A stretch of DNA of 64,000 nt from positions 186,001 through 250,000 of the forward strand of contig NZ_JADGIK010000001.1 in the NCBI RefSeq assembly GCF_015234135.1, given 5' to 3'. Each line of letters starts with the position of its first letter. Within the stretch, counting starts at the first letter, position 1. Origin of the DNA: Faecalibacter rhinopitheci (GTDB taxonomy: Bacteria > Bacteroidota > Bacteroidia > Flavobacteriales > Weeksellaceae). The notes below the pieces were generated by a model that worked only from the letters and a program-made list of their open reading frames with translations, did no database searches and was not told where the DNA came from. A program made the position numbers and the translations under genes. Positions 56,529 through 64,000 of the stretch are shown here, piece after piece.

Positions 56529-57410
56529 TTAGTATGTTTTTATAGTGTCTTTAGGTAAAACTAATGTAAATTCTGTTAAAATTGAAAATTCATCAGTTAA
56601 TTTAGGCAATTTCAAGTTTGGGTCAGCCGATTCCATAATTTGAATAACTGCTATTTTTAATTCTGGTTTTTTATTTTTCAAGTACCAATATATTCCTCCA
56701 TATTGTTTGGAATGATAATCACCGTTGAAATGTAAGAATATTTTATCTTTATTTAAAACTTTTAGTATAGATTCGGCCATAGTAGCGTCTTTTATAGCTT
56801 GTGCATCAACAAATTGTTTAGCTTTTAATTCCATATGATCTTCCATCATTCTCATCATTTCTGGATATCCGGGAGAATTATAATCGATAGGAAATGGTAA
56901 ATTCACTATCCATTTTTTTTCTTCTATAGATAGAGTATCTAAACTTTCTAAACCATTTTTTGAAACTTGAGATGCATATTTTCTAGGAATATTTGTTGCA
57001 ATAAATTCTAATTTATTTTCTTTAGCAAAATCTACAATAGGTTTATAATCTGTCTTATAATTAGACCAAAATCTTACTTTTTCTTTAAAAACGTCTTCTG
57101 GTATTTTGTGCAGAATATAGTCAGTCAATACTTTTTGATTATCCCGTTCAAACATTTCAGCTCCTAGTATTAAATTATTTGCTTTAGCTTCGCTTAAAGA
57201 TTTTGTAAGTTGTAGTTGTAACCAATGATTGGTCGAATTATCATGATGTTCACCAAAAAGGATTACATCATAATTTTGTAATTCTAGAAGCAATGAATTA
57301 TAATTTATCGATTGACCTTTTTTATTGTAAAATTGAAAAGTTTTAAGCTCTTGTGCTAATAAAAAATTATTAGCAAGCAAAAACAACGTGATTAAAAATA
57401 TTTTCTTCAT
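56529..57410 (-). CDS. ChaN-like haem-binding/TraB-Tiki superfamily protein
   Basis: This 293-residue secreted protein has signal peptide MKKIFLITLFLLANNFLLAQ. The mature part matches the ChaN-like (DUF399) group: VILFGEHHDNSTNHWLQLQL (about 50-69), LILGAEMFERDNQ (about 81-93), IDYNSPGYPEMM and LHFNGDYHSKQYGG near the end. These His/Glu motifs define the EreA/ChaN-Tiki fold. Campylobacter ChaN binds haem; some relatives are proteases, so activity here is uncertain. It lies directly upstream of the GH109 gene on the same strand, 15 bases away, and may be co-transcribed. Confidence 0.83.
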   Translation of the reverse strand: MKKIFLITLFLLANNFLLAQELKTFQFYNKKGQSINYNSLLLELQNYDVILFGEHHDNSTNHWLQLQLTKSLSEAKANNLILGAEMFERDNQKVLTDYILHKIPEDVFKEKVRFWSNYKTDYKPIVDFAKENKLEFIATNIPRKYASQVSKNGLESLDTLSIEEKKWIVNLPFPIDYNSPGYPEMMRMMEDHMELKAKQFVDAQAIKDATMAESILKVLNKDKIFLHFNGDYHSKQYGGIYWYLKNKKPELKIAVIQIMESADPNLKLPKLTDEFSILTEFTLVLPKDTIKTY

Positions 57411-57479
57411 TTAAAATTATAAAGTGTAACAAAATAACTAAAAGATCTACTAAATTGATATAAGAATCTGAAACTAATT

Positions 57480-58376
57480 ATGCAAAAAGTACTTGAAATT
57501 AAAAATTTGACCAAAAAATTTGGATCAATTACAGCTGTAAATGATGTTAGTTTTTCGGTAGAAAAAGGAAATGTTTACGGATTACTAGGTCCTAACGGAA
57601 GTGGAAAATCTACCACTTTAGGAATGATATTAAAAACTTTAAATCCTACTAATGGGACATGGAAATGGTTTGAAGAAGAACCTAACGACAATTCTTTAAA
57701 GCGTATTGGCGCTATCATAGAAAGTCCAAAATTTTACCCCTATTTATCCGCGGAAAAAAATTTAAAAATTGTAGCCGATATTAAGGAAGTTCCATATTCT
57801 AAAATTGCTGAAAAATTACAACTTGTTGGTTTATATGACCGTAAAGACAATAAATTTGAACAATATTCTTTAGGAATGAAACAGCGTTTAGCTATAGCTG
57901 GAGCTTTATTAAATGATCCTGAAGTTCTTATTTTAGATGAACCTACAAATGGTTTAGACCCACAAGGAATTATTCAAATTAGAGAGTTAATTCAGAAAAT
58001 TGCTTCCCAAGGAACAACTATCATTTTAGCTTCTCACCTATTGGATGAGGTTGAAAAAGTTTGTTCGCATGTTGTGGTTCTTAAACAAGGAAAAATGCTG
58101 TATGCTGGTGAAGTGGACCAATTAAATAATAGTTATGGATTATTTGAATTGAATGCTGAAAATCAAGAACAACTAATTGCTGTTTTAAACCAGTTACCCT
58201 ATTTTTCAAAAATAAATATAAAATCAAATAAAGTAGAAGCCATTCTTAATCACGAAATATCATCATCAGATTTGAATAAAATTTTAGTTGAAAAAGGAAT
58301 TTATTTATCTCATTTAGTTAAAAGAAAAGAAAGTTTAGAAAATCAATTCTTCCAATTAATTCAACAAAACAAATAA
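57480..58376 (+). CDS. ABC transporter ATP-binding protein
   Basis: This 298-residue ATPase has Walker A GLLGPNGSGKSTTL (about 34-47), the signature YSLGMKQRLAIA (about 132-143), Walker B EVLILDEPTNGLDP (about 150-163) and the H-loop LASHLLDE. A C-terminal extension of about 80 residues is typical of bacitracin/BcrA- and gliding-type exporters. Its permease starts two bases after the stop. Substrate is unknown. GldA belongs to the same subfamily, but the resemblance is not specific enough to give the name. Confidence 0.9.
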   Translation: MQKVLEIKNLTKKFGSITAVNDVSFSVEKGNVYGLLGPNGSGKSTTLGMILKTLNPTNGTWKWFEEEPNDNSLKRIGAIIESPKFYPYLSAEKNLKIVADIKEVPYSKIAEKLQLVGLYDRKDNKFEQYSLGMKQRLAIAGALLNDPEVLILDEPTNGLDPQGIIQIRELIQKIASQGTTIILASHLLDEVEKVCSHVVVLKQGKMLYAGEVDQLNNSYGLFELNAENQEQLIAVLNQLPYFSKINIKSNKVEAILNHEISSSDLNKILVEKGIYLSHLVKRKESLENQFFQLIQQNK

Positions 58377-58378
58377 TT

Positions 58379-59203
58379 ATGAACAGACTACTACGCATAG
58401 AATGGAACAAAATGTTCTACAACAAAGGGACTCGTATTTTCTTGATTCTATATTTTGCTTTAATTGGATTAATGGGCATCATTTTACCTAATATTAAGCC
58501 AAACATTAATGGGATGGAAATTGATTTCATTAAGCTTGGAGCACTTAATTTTCCCGTTATTTGGCATAATATCACATGGTTAATTAGTTTTGGAAAATTC
58601 TTTTTAGCTATTATTATAATTAATAATATTACAAATGAATATTCTTTCGGAACTTTCAAACAGAATACAATAGATGGTCTGACAAAAAAAGAATTCCTAG
58701 GTACTAAGCTACTTATGAACCTTATTTTTGCATTATTTTCTACACTATTAGTGGCTATAATTGTAATAAGCTTAGGTGCAACATTTGCTGAAAATTTTGA
58801 TTTCATTAAAGGAATTGAATTTCTACTTGGGTATTTTGTAGAAATATGTACTTATATCTCATTCGCAGTGTTTTTATCTTTCTTATTGAGAAAATCTACA
58901 TTTGCTATTTTATTATTATTTATCTGGAAAATAATAGAATGGATAATTATAGGAATTGAATATTTCACAAAAAATAAACTAAATCCATCTCCAGAAGAAT
59001 CTACAACATTTACGACTTATTTACCATTAAGCGCAAATAGTAACATAATCGGCTTTCCACCGGGTAGTATAAGTCAATATTTAATGGGTGGAAAGTTCTT
59101 TCAAGACTCATCTGTTAGTTGGGACTATTTAACAATTAATGTGATTTATACCATTCTATTTTTAGGATTATCATATTTAATCGTGAAGAAAAGAGATTTA
59201 TAA
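58379..59203 (+). CDS. ABC transporter permease (ABC-2 type)
   Basis: This 274-residue integral membrane protein has six hydrophobic segments and begins with the usual amphipathic LLRIEWNKMFYNKGTRIFLIL. The ANITNEYSFGTFKQNT-like segment ITNEYSFGTFKQNTIDGLT (about 85-103) is the ABC-2 permease coupling region. It pairs with the ATPase two bases upstream, and the dimeric complex probably exports a peptide, lipid or antibiotic. Substrate is unknown. Confidence 0.87.
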   Translation: MNRLLRIEWNKMFYNKGTRIFLILYFALIGLMGIILPNIKPNINGMEIDFIKLGALNFPVIWHNITWLISFGKFFLAIIIINNITNEYSFGTFKQNTIDGLTKKEFLGTKLLMNLIFALFSTLLVAIIVISLGATFAENFDFIKGIEFLLGYFVEICTYISFAVFLSFLLRKSTFAILLLFIWKIIEWIIIGIEYFTKNKLNPSPEESTTFTTYLPLSANSNIIGFPPGSISQYLMGGKFFQDSSVSWDYLTINVIYTILFLGLSYLIVKKRDL

Positions 59204-59215
59204 TCGTTGTTTTTT

Positions 59216-59223
59216 TATATTTG
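59216..59223 (+). promoter_or_regulatory. putative internal -7 box before the DHH gene
   Basis: TATATTTG, matching TAnnTTTG, ends four bases before the first candidate ATG. It could give the DHH-gldI-PPIase genes their own promoter behind the ABC genes. Confidence 0.38.
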
Positions 59224-59227
59224 CGAA

Positions 59228-60250
59228 ATGCAAATGACAAATTTTGACGCTTTAAAAGAATTGCTATCTTCACCAAAAAAGATAGCAATTTTACCACATA
59301 AAAATCCAGATGGTGATGCAATTGGTTCTACTTTAGCCATGTATCATTATTTACAAAAATTAAATCACACGTGTAATGTTGTGGCTCCTAATGATTTCCC
59401 TAAATTCTTAAAATGGATGCCAGCTGCAAAAGATATTGTAATAGCCGATTATCAAGCAAAAAGAGCTGAAGCTATTATTCATCAAGCCGACATTATTTTC
59501 ATCTTAGACTTTAATACTGTTACAAGAATAGATGAACTAGGACATTGGGTGGAAAAATCTCATGCTCCTAAAGTTTTAATCGATCATCACAGAGAACCTG
59601 ATACATTTGATTTTATGTATTCAGACATAGAAATGCCAGCAACTTGTCAAATGGTCTATAATTTCATTGAAAAAATGGGCAATCTAGAGATGATAGATAA
59701 AGATATTGCACAATGCATATATACTGGTATGATGACAGACACTGGCGGATTCAGATTCCGTAATACTTCTGCATCTACACACCGTATTGTAGCCAATTTA
59801 ATTGATAAAGGTGTCGAAGTGGATAAAGTAACATCTTACGTTAATGATTCACAATCTGAGGCACGTTTAAAGTTATTATCTTTAACATTAAATAATCTAA
59901 CTTTTATCCCAGAATACCGTACAGCTTTCATGTTTTTAAAACGTGAAGATTTATTACAAAATGGTTTTCAGAAAGGAGATACAGAAGGTTTTGTGAATTA
60001 TGGTCTAAGCGTAGAAAATTATATTTTCTCTGTTATCTTCATTGAAGACACAGTTCATAATTTTATTAAAATTTCTTTACGCTCAAAGGGTGATTTTGAT
60101 GTAAATGAGTTTTCAAGAAAACACTTTAATGGTGGTGGACATATGAATGCTGCAGGAGGAAGATCTGATTTAGATATGGAAAAAACTATAGAATATTTTA
60201 AATCTCTCCTACCACAATACCAAGATAAAATAGTTAAAGTTGAAATCTAA
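59228..60250 (+). CDS. DHH/DHHA1 family phosphoesterase (NrnA-like)
   Basis: This phosphoesterase of about 340 residues degrades nanoRNA or pAp in the NrnA family. Motifs are HKNPDGDAIGSTLA (DHH motif I), FILDFNTV (II), LIDHHREPD (the DHH triad, III), MMTDTGGFRFRNT (IV) and, in the DHHA1 part, FNGGGHMNAAGG. The start may be ATG 59228 or 59234; a TTG at 59207 would place the -7 box inside the gene and is less likely. gldI starts directly after its stop, so the two share an operon, a common flavobacterial arrangement. Confidence 0.9.
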   Translation: MQMTNFDALKELLSSPKKIAILPHKNPDGDAIGSTLAMYHYLQKLNHTCNVVAPNDFPKFLKWMPAAKDIVIADYQAKRAEAIIHQADIIFILDFNTVTRIDELGHWVEKSHAPKVLIDHHREPDTFDFMYSDIEMPATCQMVYNFIEKMGNLEMIDKDIAQCIYTGMMTDTGGFRFRNTSASTHRIVANLIDKGVEVDKVTSYVNDSQSEARLKLLSLTLNNLTFIPEYRTAFMFLKREDLLQNGFQKGDTEGFVNYGLSVENYIFSVIFIEDTVHNFIKISLRSKGDFDVNEFSRKHFNGGGHMNAAGGRSDLDMEKTIEYFKSLLPQYQDKIVKVEI

Positions 60251-60778
60251 ATGAAAAAATTACTATTAATAAACTTCATTTTTCTGAGCTTGTGGAGTTG
60301 TGAAAATAAAGTCATACAATATCCTGTAAGTTATAATAATGATGATTTTATGAAACGATCTCAGGAACGTGGAAAATTATTATTAGAAGAAGAAATTTCA
60401 TGGTTTGATAAATACATGAAAGATTCAGAACTTAAGTTTAATAAAACTGAAAGTGGTTTTTGGATTTCTAATTCTGGAATTAAATCTCCTAACATGGCGA
60501 ATATTGGTGATTATGTTCATTTCACTTATCAAGTATATGATATTGATAATAAGCTTATTTATTCTTCTGATGAAGTAGGCGAACATAAAGCTATTCTAGG
60601 AAAAGCAAATTATACTAGAGGTATAAATGCTGCTTTACAATTAATCGAACCAGGAAAAGAAGCTAAATTACTTTTACCATCTTTCTTAGCATATGGAGGA
60701 TTTGGTGACCAAGATAAAATTGGAGCTAACCAACCCATTATTGTTGACTTAAAAATTATAGATATAAAAAAACACTAA
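60251..60778 (+). CDS. gldI: gliding motility-associated FKBP-type PPIase lipoprotein GldI
   Basis: This 175-residue lipoprotein precursor has lipobox LWSC at about residue 14. The FKBP domain (about 60-175) includes TESGFWISNSG, GDYVHFTYQVYDIDNKLIYSS, YTRGINAALQLIEPGKEAKL and FLAYGGFGDQDKIGANQP. It matches GldI, needed for gliding and type IX secretion in Flavobacterium, where it is thought to help fold exported Gld proteins. It follows the DHH gene without a gap and precedes a cyclophilin-FKBP lipoprotein, which makes the context typical. Confidence 0.9.
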   Translation: MKKLLLINFIFLSLWSCENKVIQYPVSYNNDDFMKRSQERGKLLLEEEISWFDKYMKDSELKFNKTESGFWISNSGIKSPNMANIGDYVHFTYQVYDIDNKLIYSSDEVGEHKAILGKANYTRGINAALQLIEPGKEAKLLLPSFLAYGGFGDQDKIGANQPIIVDLKIIDIKKH

Positions 60779-60809
60779 TTGACCCTACTAAAAACTGTGA
60801 ATATATTAA

Positions 60810-61886
60810 ATGAGAAAATTAGTATTAATCCTAACGATCATTACAACGCTTGCTAGTTGTGGCGTTAAAATACCAAAATCGATGAGTAAAGAAGAATTTA
60901 AAAATTTAGAAGACGGATTGTATGCAAAAATGACTACGAATCATGGTGCAATGACAATCAAATTTTACGAAGAACAAGCTCCAATGACTGTAGCTAACTT
61001 TGTTGGTTTAGCAGAAGGACAAATCGAAAATAAAGCGAAAGCAAAAGGAGTACCTTTTTATGATGGAATTGTTTTCCACCGTGTTATTAAAGATTTCATG
61101 ATTCAAGGTGGTGATCCAGACGGTAGAGGAACTGGAGGACCTGGTTATGATTTTGAAGATGAATTTGATGCTGATTTAAAACATGATGAAAAAGGAATTT
61201 TATCAATGGCAAATTCAGGACCTGCAACTAATGGTTCTCAATTCTTCATTACAGAAGTTCCTACTCCATGGTTAGATGGACGTCATACAATTTTCGGTAA
61301 AGTTATAGAAGGATTAGAAGTAATTGACTCTATTTCTAATGTTGAAAAAACTCGTGATGACAAACCAGTTGTTCCAGTAACTATTGAAAAAGTAGATATC
61401 GTTCGTAAAGGAGATAAATATGCAAAATACAATGGTGCTGAATCTTTTATAGCTGCTAAAGAAAATCATGCAACTAAACAAGCAGAAGCTCAAGCTAAAT
61501 TACAAGCAGAAAAAGATGCAGAAATTGCTCGCCAAAAAGAATTAGAAGCTAAAGCTATTTCTACTGAATCTGGATTAAAATACGTAATATTAGAAGAAGG
61601 TCAAGGAGAAGTTCCGGCACACGGAGATGCGATTAAAACTCATTATACATTACGTTTAAACGATGGAGAAAAATTAGATTCTTCTTATGATCGTTCTCAA
61701 CCGCTAGACGTTACTGTTGGTGTAACAGGTTTAATCCAAGGTTGGATGGAAGCTTTAACTCTTTTCAAAAAAGGTACAAAAGTATTTTTAATCATTCCTT
61801 CACAATTAGGATACGGAGATAGAGGTGCTGCTGGTGTTATACCACCAAATGCAACTTTATACTTTGATATGGAAGTTTTAAACTAA
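60810..61886 (+). CDS. cyclophilin-FKBP fusion peptidyl-prolyl isomerase lipoprotein
   Basis: This 358-residue lipoprotein (lipobox LASC, about residue 17) carries two PPIase domains. The cyclophilin part (about 38-205) has FHRVIKDFMIQGGDPDGRGT with catalytic Arg, NGSQFFITEVPTPWLDGRHTIFG in pieces, and so is catalytically intact. A charged helical linker follows (about 218-250), then an FKBP part (about 253-358) with LRLNDGEKLDSSYDRSQP and IPSQLGYGDRGAAGVIPPN. It should act in the periplasm on outer-membrane or T9SS clients, together with GldI upstream. A terminator follows. Confidence 0.9.
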   Translation: MRKLVLILTIITTLASCGVKIPKSMSKEEFKNLEDGLYAKMTTNHGAMTIKFYEEQAPMTVANFVGLAEGQIENKAKAKGVPFYDGIVFHRVIKDFMIQGGDPDGRGTGGPGYDFEDEFDADLKHDEKGILSMANSGPATNGSQFFITEVPTPWLDGRHTIFGKVIEGLEVIDSISNVEKTRDDKPVVPVTIEKVDIVRKGDKYAKYNGAESFIAAKENHATKQAEAQAKLQAEKDAEIARQKELEAKAISTESGLKYVILEEGQGEVPAHGDAIKTHYTLRLNDGEKLDSSYDRSQPLDVTVGVTGLIQGWMEALTLFKKGTKVFLIIPSQLGYGDRGAAGVIPPNATLYFDMEVLN

Positions 61887-61904
61887 AAATTTTCTAAATA
61901 TATT

Positions 61905-61933
61905 AAGGTGCTGTTTTTACAGCACCTTTTTTT
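61905..61933 (+). terminator. terminator of the DHH-gldI-PPIase operon
   Basis: AAGGTGCTGT, loop TTTT, ACAGCACCTT and a T tract, 18 bases past the stop codon. Confidence 0.88.
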
Positions 61934-62065
61934 ATGCTCTAATTTTAAATTGAATTCATCAATACCACTCATTATTAGTGAATTATAACTTTACACTATC
62001 ACTCAATAGAAAAATATTGTAGTATTTATTCATTTCAGAAGAAAATCCATCGGATATTTGCATCA

Positions 62066-62213
62066 GAAAATTAAGGTTTTCTACTTATAGGGATCATCTA
62101 ATGTTGTTGATTAGTTATCGAAGGAAAAATTTTCCCTATAATATATTCATAGTGTTTTTTTATAGTAGTTTAGGTTGGTTAAAAAGGTTTTGGGTTTCCA
62201 AGACCTTTTTTTA
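62066..62213 (+). ncRNA. candidate structured small RNA, tandem copy 1
   Basis: A -7-like box GATATTTG (62053-62060) precedes a first hairpin AGAAAA-ttaagg-TTTTCT. A long central hairpin closes with TTATAGGGA/TCCCTATAA and contains CTAAT/ATTAG. The unpaired block ATTCATAGTGTTTTTTTA joined to TAGTAGTTTAGGTTGGTT follows. The terminator is AAGGTTTTGG-GTTT-CCAAGACCTT plus seven T. Length is about 148 bases. A 48-codon reading frame crossing it is not kept in copy 2. Confidence 0.65.
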
Positions 62214-62339
62214 TTACAAAAAATATTCGACGCTAAACTTGTTTTAAAAATGGGATTTATAAATAAAAATTATTGTTTAATAGAAAAATATTGTAGTATT
62301 TATTCATTTCAGAAGAAAATCTATTGGATATTTGCATCA

Positions 62340-62488
62340 GAAAATTAAGGTTTTCTATTTATAGGGATTATCTAATGTTGTTGATTAGTAGTAGTAGAAA
62401 AATTTTCCCTATAATATATTCATAGTGTTTTTTTTATAGTAGTTTAGGTTAGTTAAGAAGGTTTTGGGTTTCCAAGACCTTTTTTTTA
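62340..62488 (+). ncRNA. candidate structured small RNA, tandem copy 2
   Basis: This has the same parts as copy 1, with GATATTTG at 62327-62334. The stem bases of the central hairpin and the terminator are unchanged. Changes fall mainly in the apical loop region of the central hairpin (a 2-base deletion) and in the single-stranded block (GGTTAG for GGTTGG). Confidence 0.65.
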
Positions 62489-62683
62489 TTCTATAGATTT
62501 ATATATAATGTTAAATAAAAAAATAAATTATCTTCATTTCATATATTGTTTATTTTGTAAATCCTCAATTTAACAAGGGATTGAGTCAATATATTTTAAT
62601 TATAGATTTATCCTATATGTTAAAATGATAAATATTCTGTTATTTATTATATTCAGTTAAAATTATTTTGGATATTTGCATCA

Positions 62684-62809
62684 GAAAATTAATTTTTTCT
62701 ACATTATAATTCTAAAGAGAGAAAACTCTTTAAATTATTCATAGTGTTTTTTTATAGTAGTTTAGGTTGGTTAAAAAAGGTTTTGGATTTCCAAGACCTT
62801 TTTTTTTTT
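62684..62809 (+). ncRNA. candidate structured small RNA, tandem copy 3 (diverged)
   Basis: GATATTTGCATCAG (62671-62684), the first hairpin (AGAAAA-ttaatt-TTTTCT), the ATTCATAGTGTTTTTTTA/TAGTAGTTTAGGTTGGTT block and the terminator are all kept. The central hairpin is a different sequence, with AAAGAG-AGAAAA-CTCTTT inside TAATT/AATTA, at the same place. This keeps structure while changing sequence. Confidence 0.65.
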
Positions 62810-62889
62810 ATGGTTTTATTAGAGAAGTTACTTTATATATATTTAGATAGATTTTAAATTTTTATAACTCTACTTTCTCCGTAATTTAA

Positions 62890-63240
62890 TTATTTAGTAT
62901 TTAAAAATATTTGTATATTTTCTACAGGTCTGCCAATTACACCATCATTATTTTTTAACACTATTGGTCGTTGAATTAGCTTTGGATTATCAATCATTAT
63001 TTGTATTATCTCATCATTTGTAAATTCCTTATCCATGAATTCTTCTTTCCAAATTTTTTCATTAACTCGAACCAGGTCTATCGCTTTAATTTTCAAAATA
63101 TTAAGTATGTCTTTTAACTCTTCAAAAGTTAAATATTCTTTGAGATATTCTCTAATTATAAAATCTTTACCCGATTCTTCCATAATTTTGATAGCTTCCC
63201 TACTCTTACTACATCTTGTATTGTGTAAAATTGTATACAT
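62890..63240 (-). CDS. arsC: ArsC/Spx-family arsenate reductase-like protein
   Basis: This 116-residue thioredoxin-fold protein of the ArsC family has catalytic C10 in HNTRCSKSREA, with the arginine triad region visible as R91 in IQRPIVLKN and R104 in VIGRPVEN. ArsC enzymes reduce arsenate to arsenite with glutaredoxin-type partners; the related YffB branch lacks proven activity. No ars operon neighbours are present, so the name is by family. The upstream lipoprotein gene is divergent. Confidence 0.82.
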   Translation of the reverse strand: MYTILHNTRCSKSREAIKIMEESGKDFIIREYLKEYLTFEELKDILNILKIKAIDLVRVNEKIWKEEFMDKEFTNDEIIQIMIDNPKLIQRPIVLKNNDGVIGRPVENIQIFLNTK

Positions 63241-63279
63241 ATTGCTTTTTTTTGGTTAAATTTAATAAATTTTGATACA

Positions 63280-63681
63280 ATGAAGTATTTTATATATACA
63301 ATAGCTTTACTACTTAGTTTTATATCGTGCTCCACGAAACCTAATAATTTAGATACAATTAATACTCCCAATAATCTAAAGTTTGAGCCTAATGAAGATG
63401 GAGAATATGATATTATTGTTTTTGACGCACAATATGATATTTATTTAAAATCTATTGCACAACCAAAAAATTACCATTCCTATGAATACTATAAATCTCG
63501 CAACAGGTTTTATGTCGTATTATGGAACCAGCGTCATATGATGCCTTCTGTATATAACCCCAACTTGTACGCAGTTAGTATAGAATTAGATCCTTCTGTA
63601 AACTATGGTTTAGATTTTGAATATAAACTATTTAACTTTTTCAAATTTATAGAATGGAAATATAAAGTCCGTTTAACGTAA
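63280..63681 (+). CDS. hypothetical lipoprotein (DUF6146-like)
   Basis: This 133-residue lipoprotein precursor has lipobox SFISC near residue 17. The mature part reads GEYDIIVFDAQYDIYLKSIA, then EYYKSRNRFYVVLWNQRH, and ends with VNYGLDFEYKLFNFFKFIEW, a pattern I associate with a Bacteroidota lipoprotein family called DUF6146. Function is unknown. Its stop codon overlaps a TAAATTTG promoter-like box for the next gene. Confidence 0.7.
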   Translation: MKYFIYTIALLLSFISCSTKPNNLDTINTPNNLKFEPNEDGEYDIIVFDAQYDIYLKSIAQPKNYHSYEYYKSRNRFYVVLWNQRHMMPSVYNPNLYAVSIELDPSVNYGLDFEYKLFNFFKFIEWKYKVRLT

Positions 63682-63697
63682 ATTTGCATAAAATACA

Positions 63698-63705
63698 TAC
63701 ATTTG
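63698..63705 (+). promoter_or_regulatory. putative -7 box for the gene at the right edge
   Basis: TACATTTG fits TAnnTTTG and lies 21 bases before the ATG at 63727. A second match, TAAATTTG, lies at 63679-63686. Confidence 0.4.
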
Positions 63706-63726
63706 CCGCCTTATAATTTAATTTTT

Positions 63727-64000
63727 ATGAATTCATTTTCAACAGAAGTTTACAACGAAATAATTGCAGTTCTTCCCCAGCTAGAAGGTTTAAATAAACC
63801 AAATTCAGAATTACTAGAATTCCATTTGGAAAATGATCACGATAGTGAATTGGGAAGTATTTACATACAAACATCTGATGATGACCATATATGGATTAGA
63901 GCTGATTATAATTATACTACTTATGCTGTAGATTCTGTTGAAGAATTAATATATATAATTGGTGGAATTATTTCTAATGAAATGTATTGGGTTGTTGCTT
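63727..64000 (+). CDS. hypothetical protein (3' truncated by the window edge)
   Basis: The frame is open from ATG 63727 to the edge, giving 91 residues of an acidic soluble protein without signal peptide. Visible segments are EVYNEIIAVLPQLEGL (helix), SELLEFHLENDHDSELG and HIWIRADYNYTTYAVDSVEE, suggesting alternating helix and strands. I recognise no family. The promoter-like boxes just upstream and the intact start support a real gene. Confidence 0.6.
   Translation, partial: MNSFSTEVYNEIIAVLPQLEGLNKPNSELLEFHLENDHDSELGSIYIQTSDDDHIWIRADYNYTTYAVDSVEELIYIIGGIISNEMYWVVA

Larger units (their letters stand above)
62005..62489 (+). repeat. near-identical tandem duplication (two units of about 210 bp, period 274)
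   Basis: Units 62005-62213 and 62279-62489 are nearly identical from AATAGAAAAATATTG to the terminator T tract. Most differences are C-to-T or A/G changes, plus one 2-base indel. The spacer between them (62214-62278) is not repeated. A third, diverged unit follows at 62645-62809. The rest of the 1-kb gap has no gene; TATAGATTTAT recurs at 62492 and 62601. Confidence 0.9.

Noticed and set aside
57480-59203. GldA and its permease partner
   Set aside because: The ATPase is in the same broad subfamily and gldI is near, but the motifs are shared by all ABC-2 exporters and no GldF/GldG-like genes follow.
62101-62247. A 48-codon open frame (MLLISYRRKN...) inside copy 1 of the repeat
   Set aside because: In the near-identical copy 2 the frame is shifted by a 2-base indel and stops after 16 codons, so it is not under coding selection.
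62005-62809. CRISPR array or insertion-sequence remnant
   Set aside because: Units are about 210 bp with internal promoter and terminator features, not short repeats with unique spacers. No transposase fragment or flanking target-site duplication is seen.

Overview
The window reads as chromosomal DNA of a flavobacterium (Bacteroidota, class Flavobacteriia). Base composition is strongly AT-rich. The taxon-specific markers are the gliding lipoprotein GldI, a C-terminal T9SS sorting domain, an OstA/LptA-like protein, TPR-type histidine kinases with NarL/LuxR regulators, and -7 promoter boxes of the type TAnnTTTG. A GH109 alpha-N-acetylgalactosaminidase closely resembling the Elizabethkingia enzyme points to the Weeksellaceae; the genus is an inference. 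I saw no rRNA, tRNA, CRISPR array, transposase or prophage.

Layout. 1-6.2 kb: end of a molybdenum hydroxylase gene, a NERD protein, a large-subunit catalase, a GNAT enzyme, LplA and FabI. 6.4-10.4 kb: methyltransferase, GT2 glycosyltransferase and three tandem secreted paralogues. 10.5-16.9 kb: class III aminotransferase, lipoprotein, OstA-like protein and Fur on the minus strand, then the UvrD/PcrA helicase. 17-25.2 kb: AGCS symporter, two YceI proteins, methionine aminopeptidase with a small partner, Dabb and OsmC proteins, a FAD monooxygenase with a DnaJ-like zinc motif, and a SemiSWEET. 25.5-30.4 kb: TPR histidine kinase, NarL-type regulator, secreted protein and a membrane TPR-LuxR regulator, with a shared intergenic motif. 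30.6-40.5 kb: small lipoprotein, DUF808, T9SS cargo, CoA-transferase, thioesterase, hemolysin III, two PPIases, a DEDDh/GIY-YIG nuclease and a TPR protein. 40.8-50.7 kb: BrnQ, a propeller histidine kinase with LytTR regulator, MFS, VOC, old yellow enzyme and NDH-2. 50.8-57.4 kb: DUF164-like coiled coil, Nif3, then an overlapping GH109 / nucleotidyltransferase / kinase / GNAT operon that looks like N-acetylhexosamine salvage, and a ChaN-like protein. 57.5-61.9 kb: ABC exporter, DHH phosphoesterase, GldI and a cyclophilin-FKBP fusion. 61.9-62.9 kb: a 1-kb gene-free region with three tandem copies of a candidate structured RNA; a diverged fourth copy lies at 40.6 kb. 62.9-64 kb: ArsC-like reductase, a lipoprotein and a truncated unknown gene.

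The most novel element is the four-member candidate small-RNA family (62.0-62.8 kb and 40.6 kb). Each copy has a TAnnTTTG-like box, a central hairpin whose sequence differs while its place is kept, an invariant single-stranded block, and a Rho-independent terminator. Most transcription units end in clear hairpin terminators, several shared by convergent genes, so operon limits are well defined.
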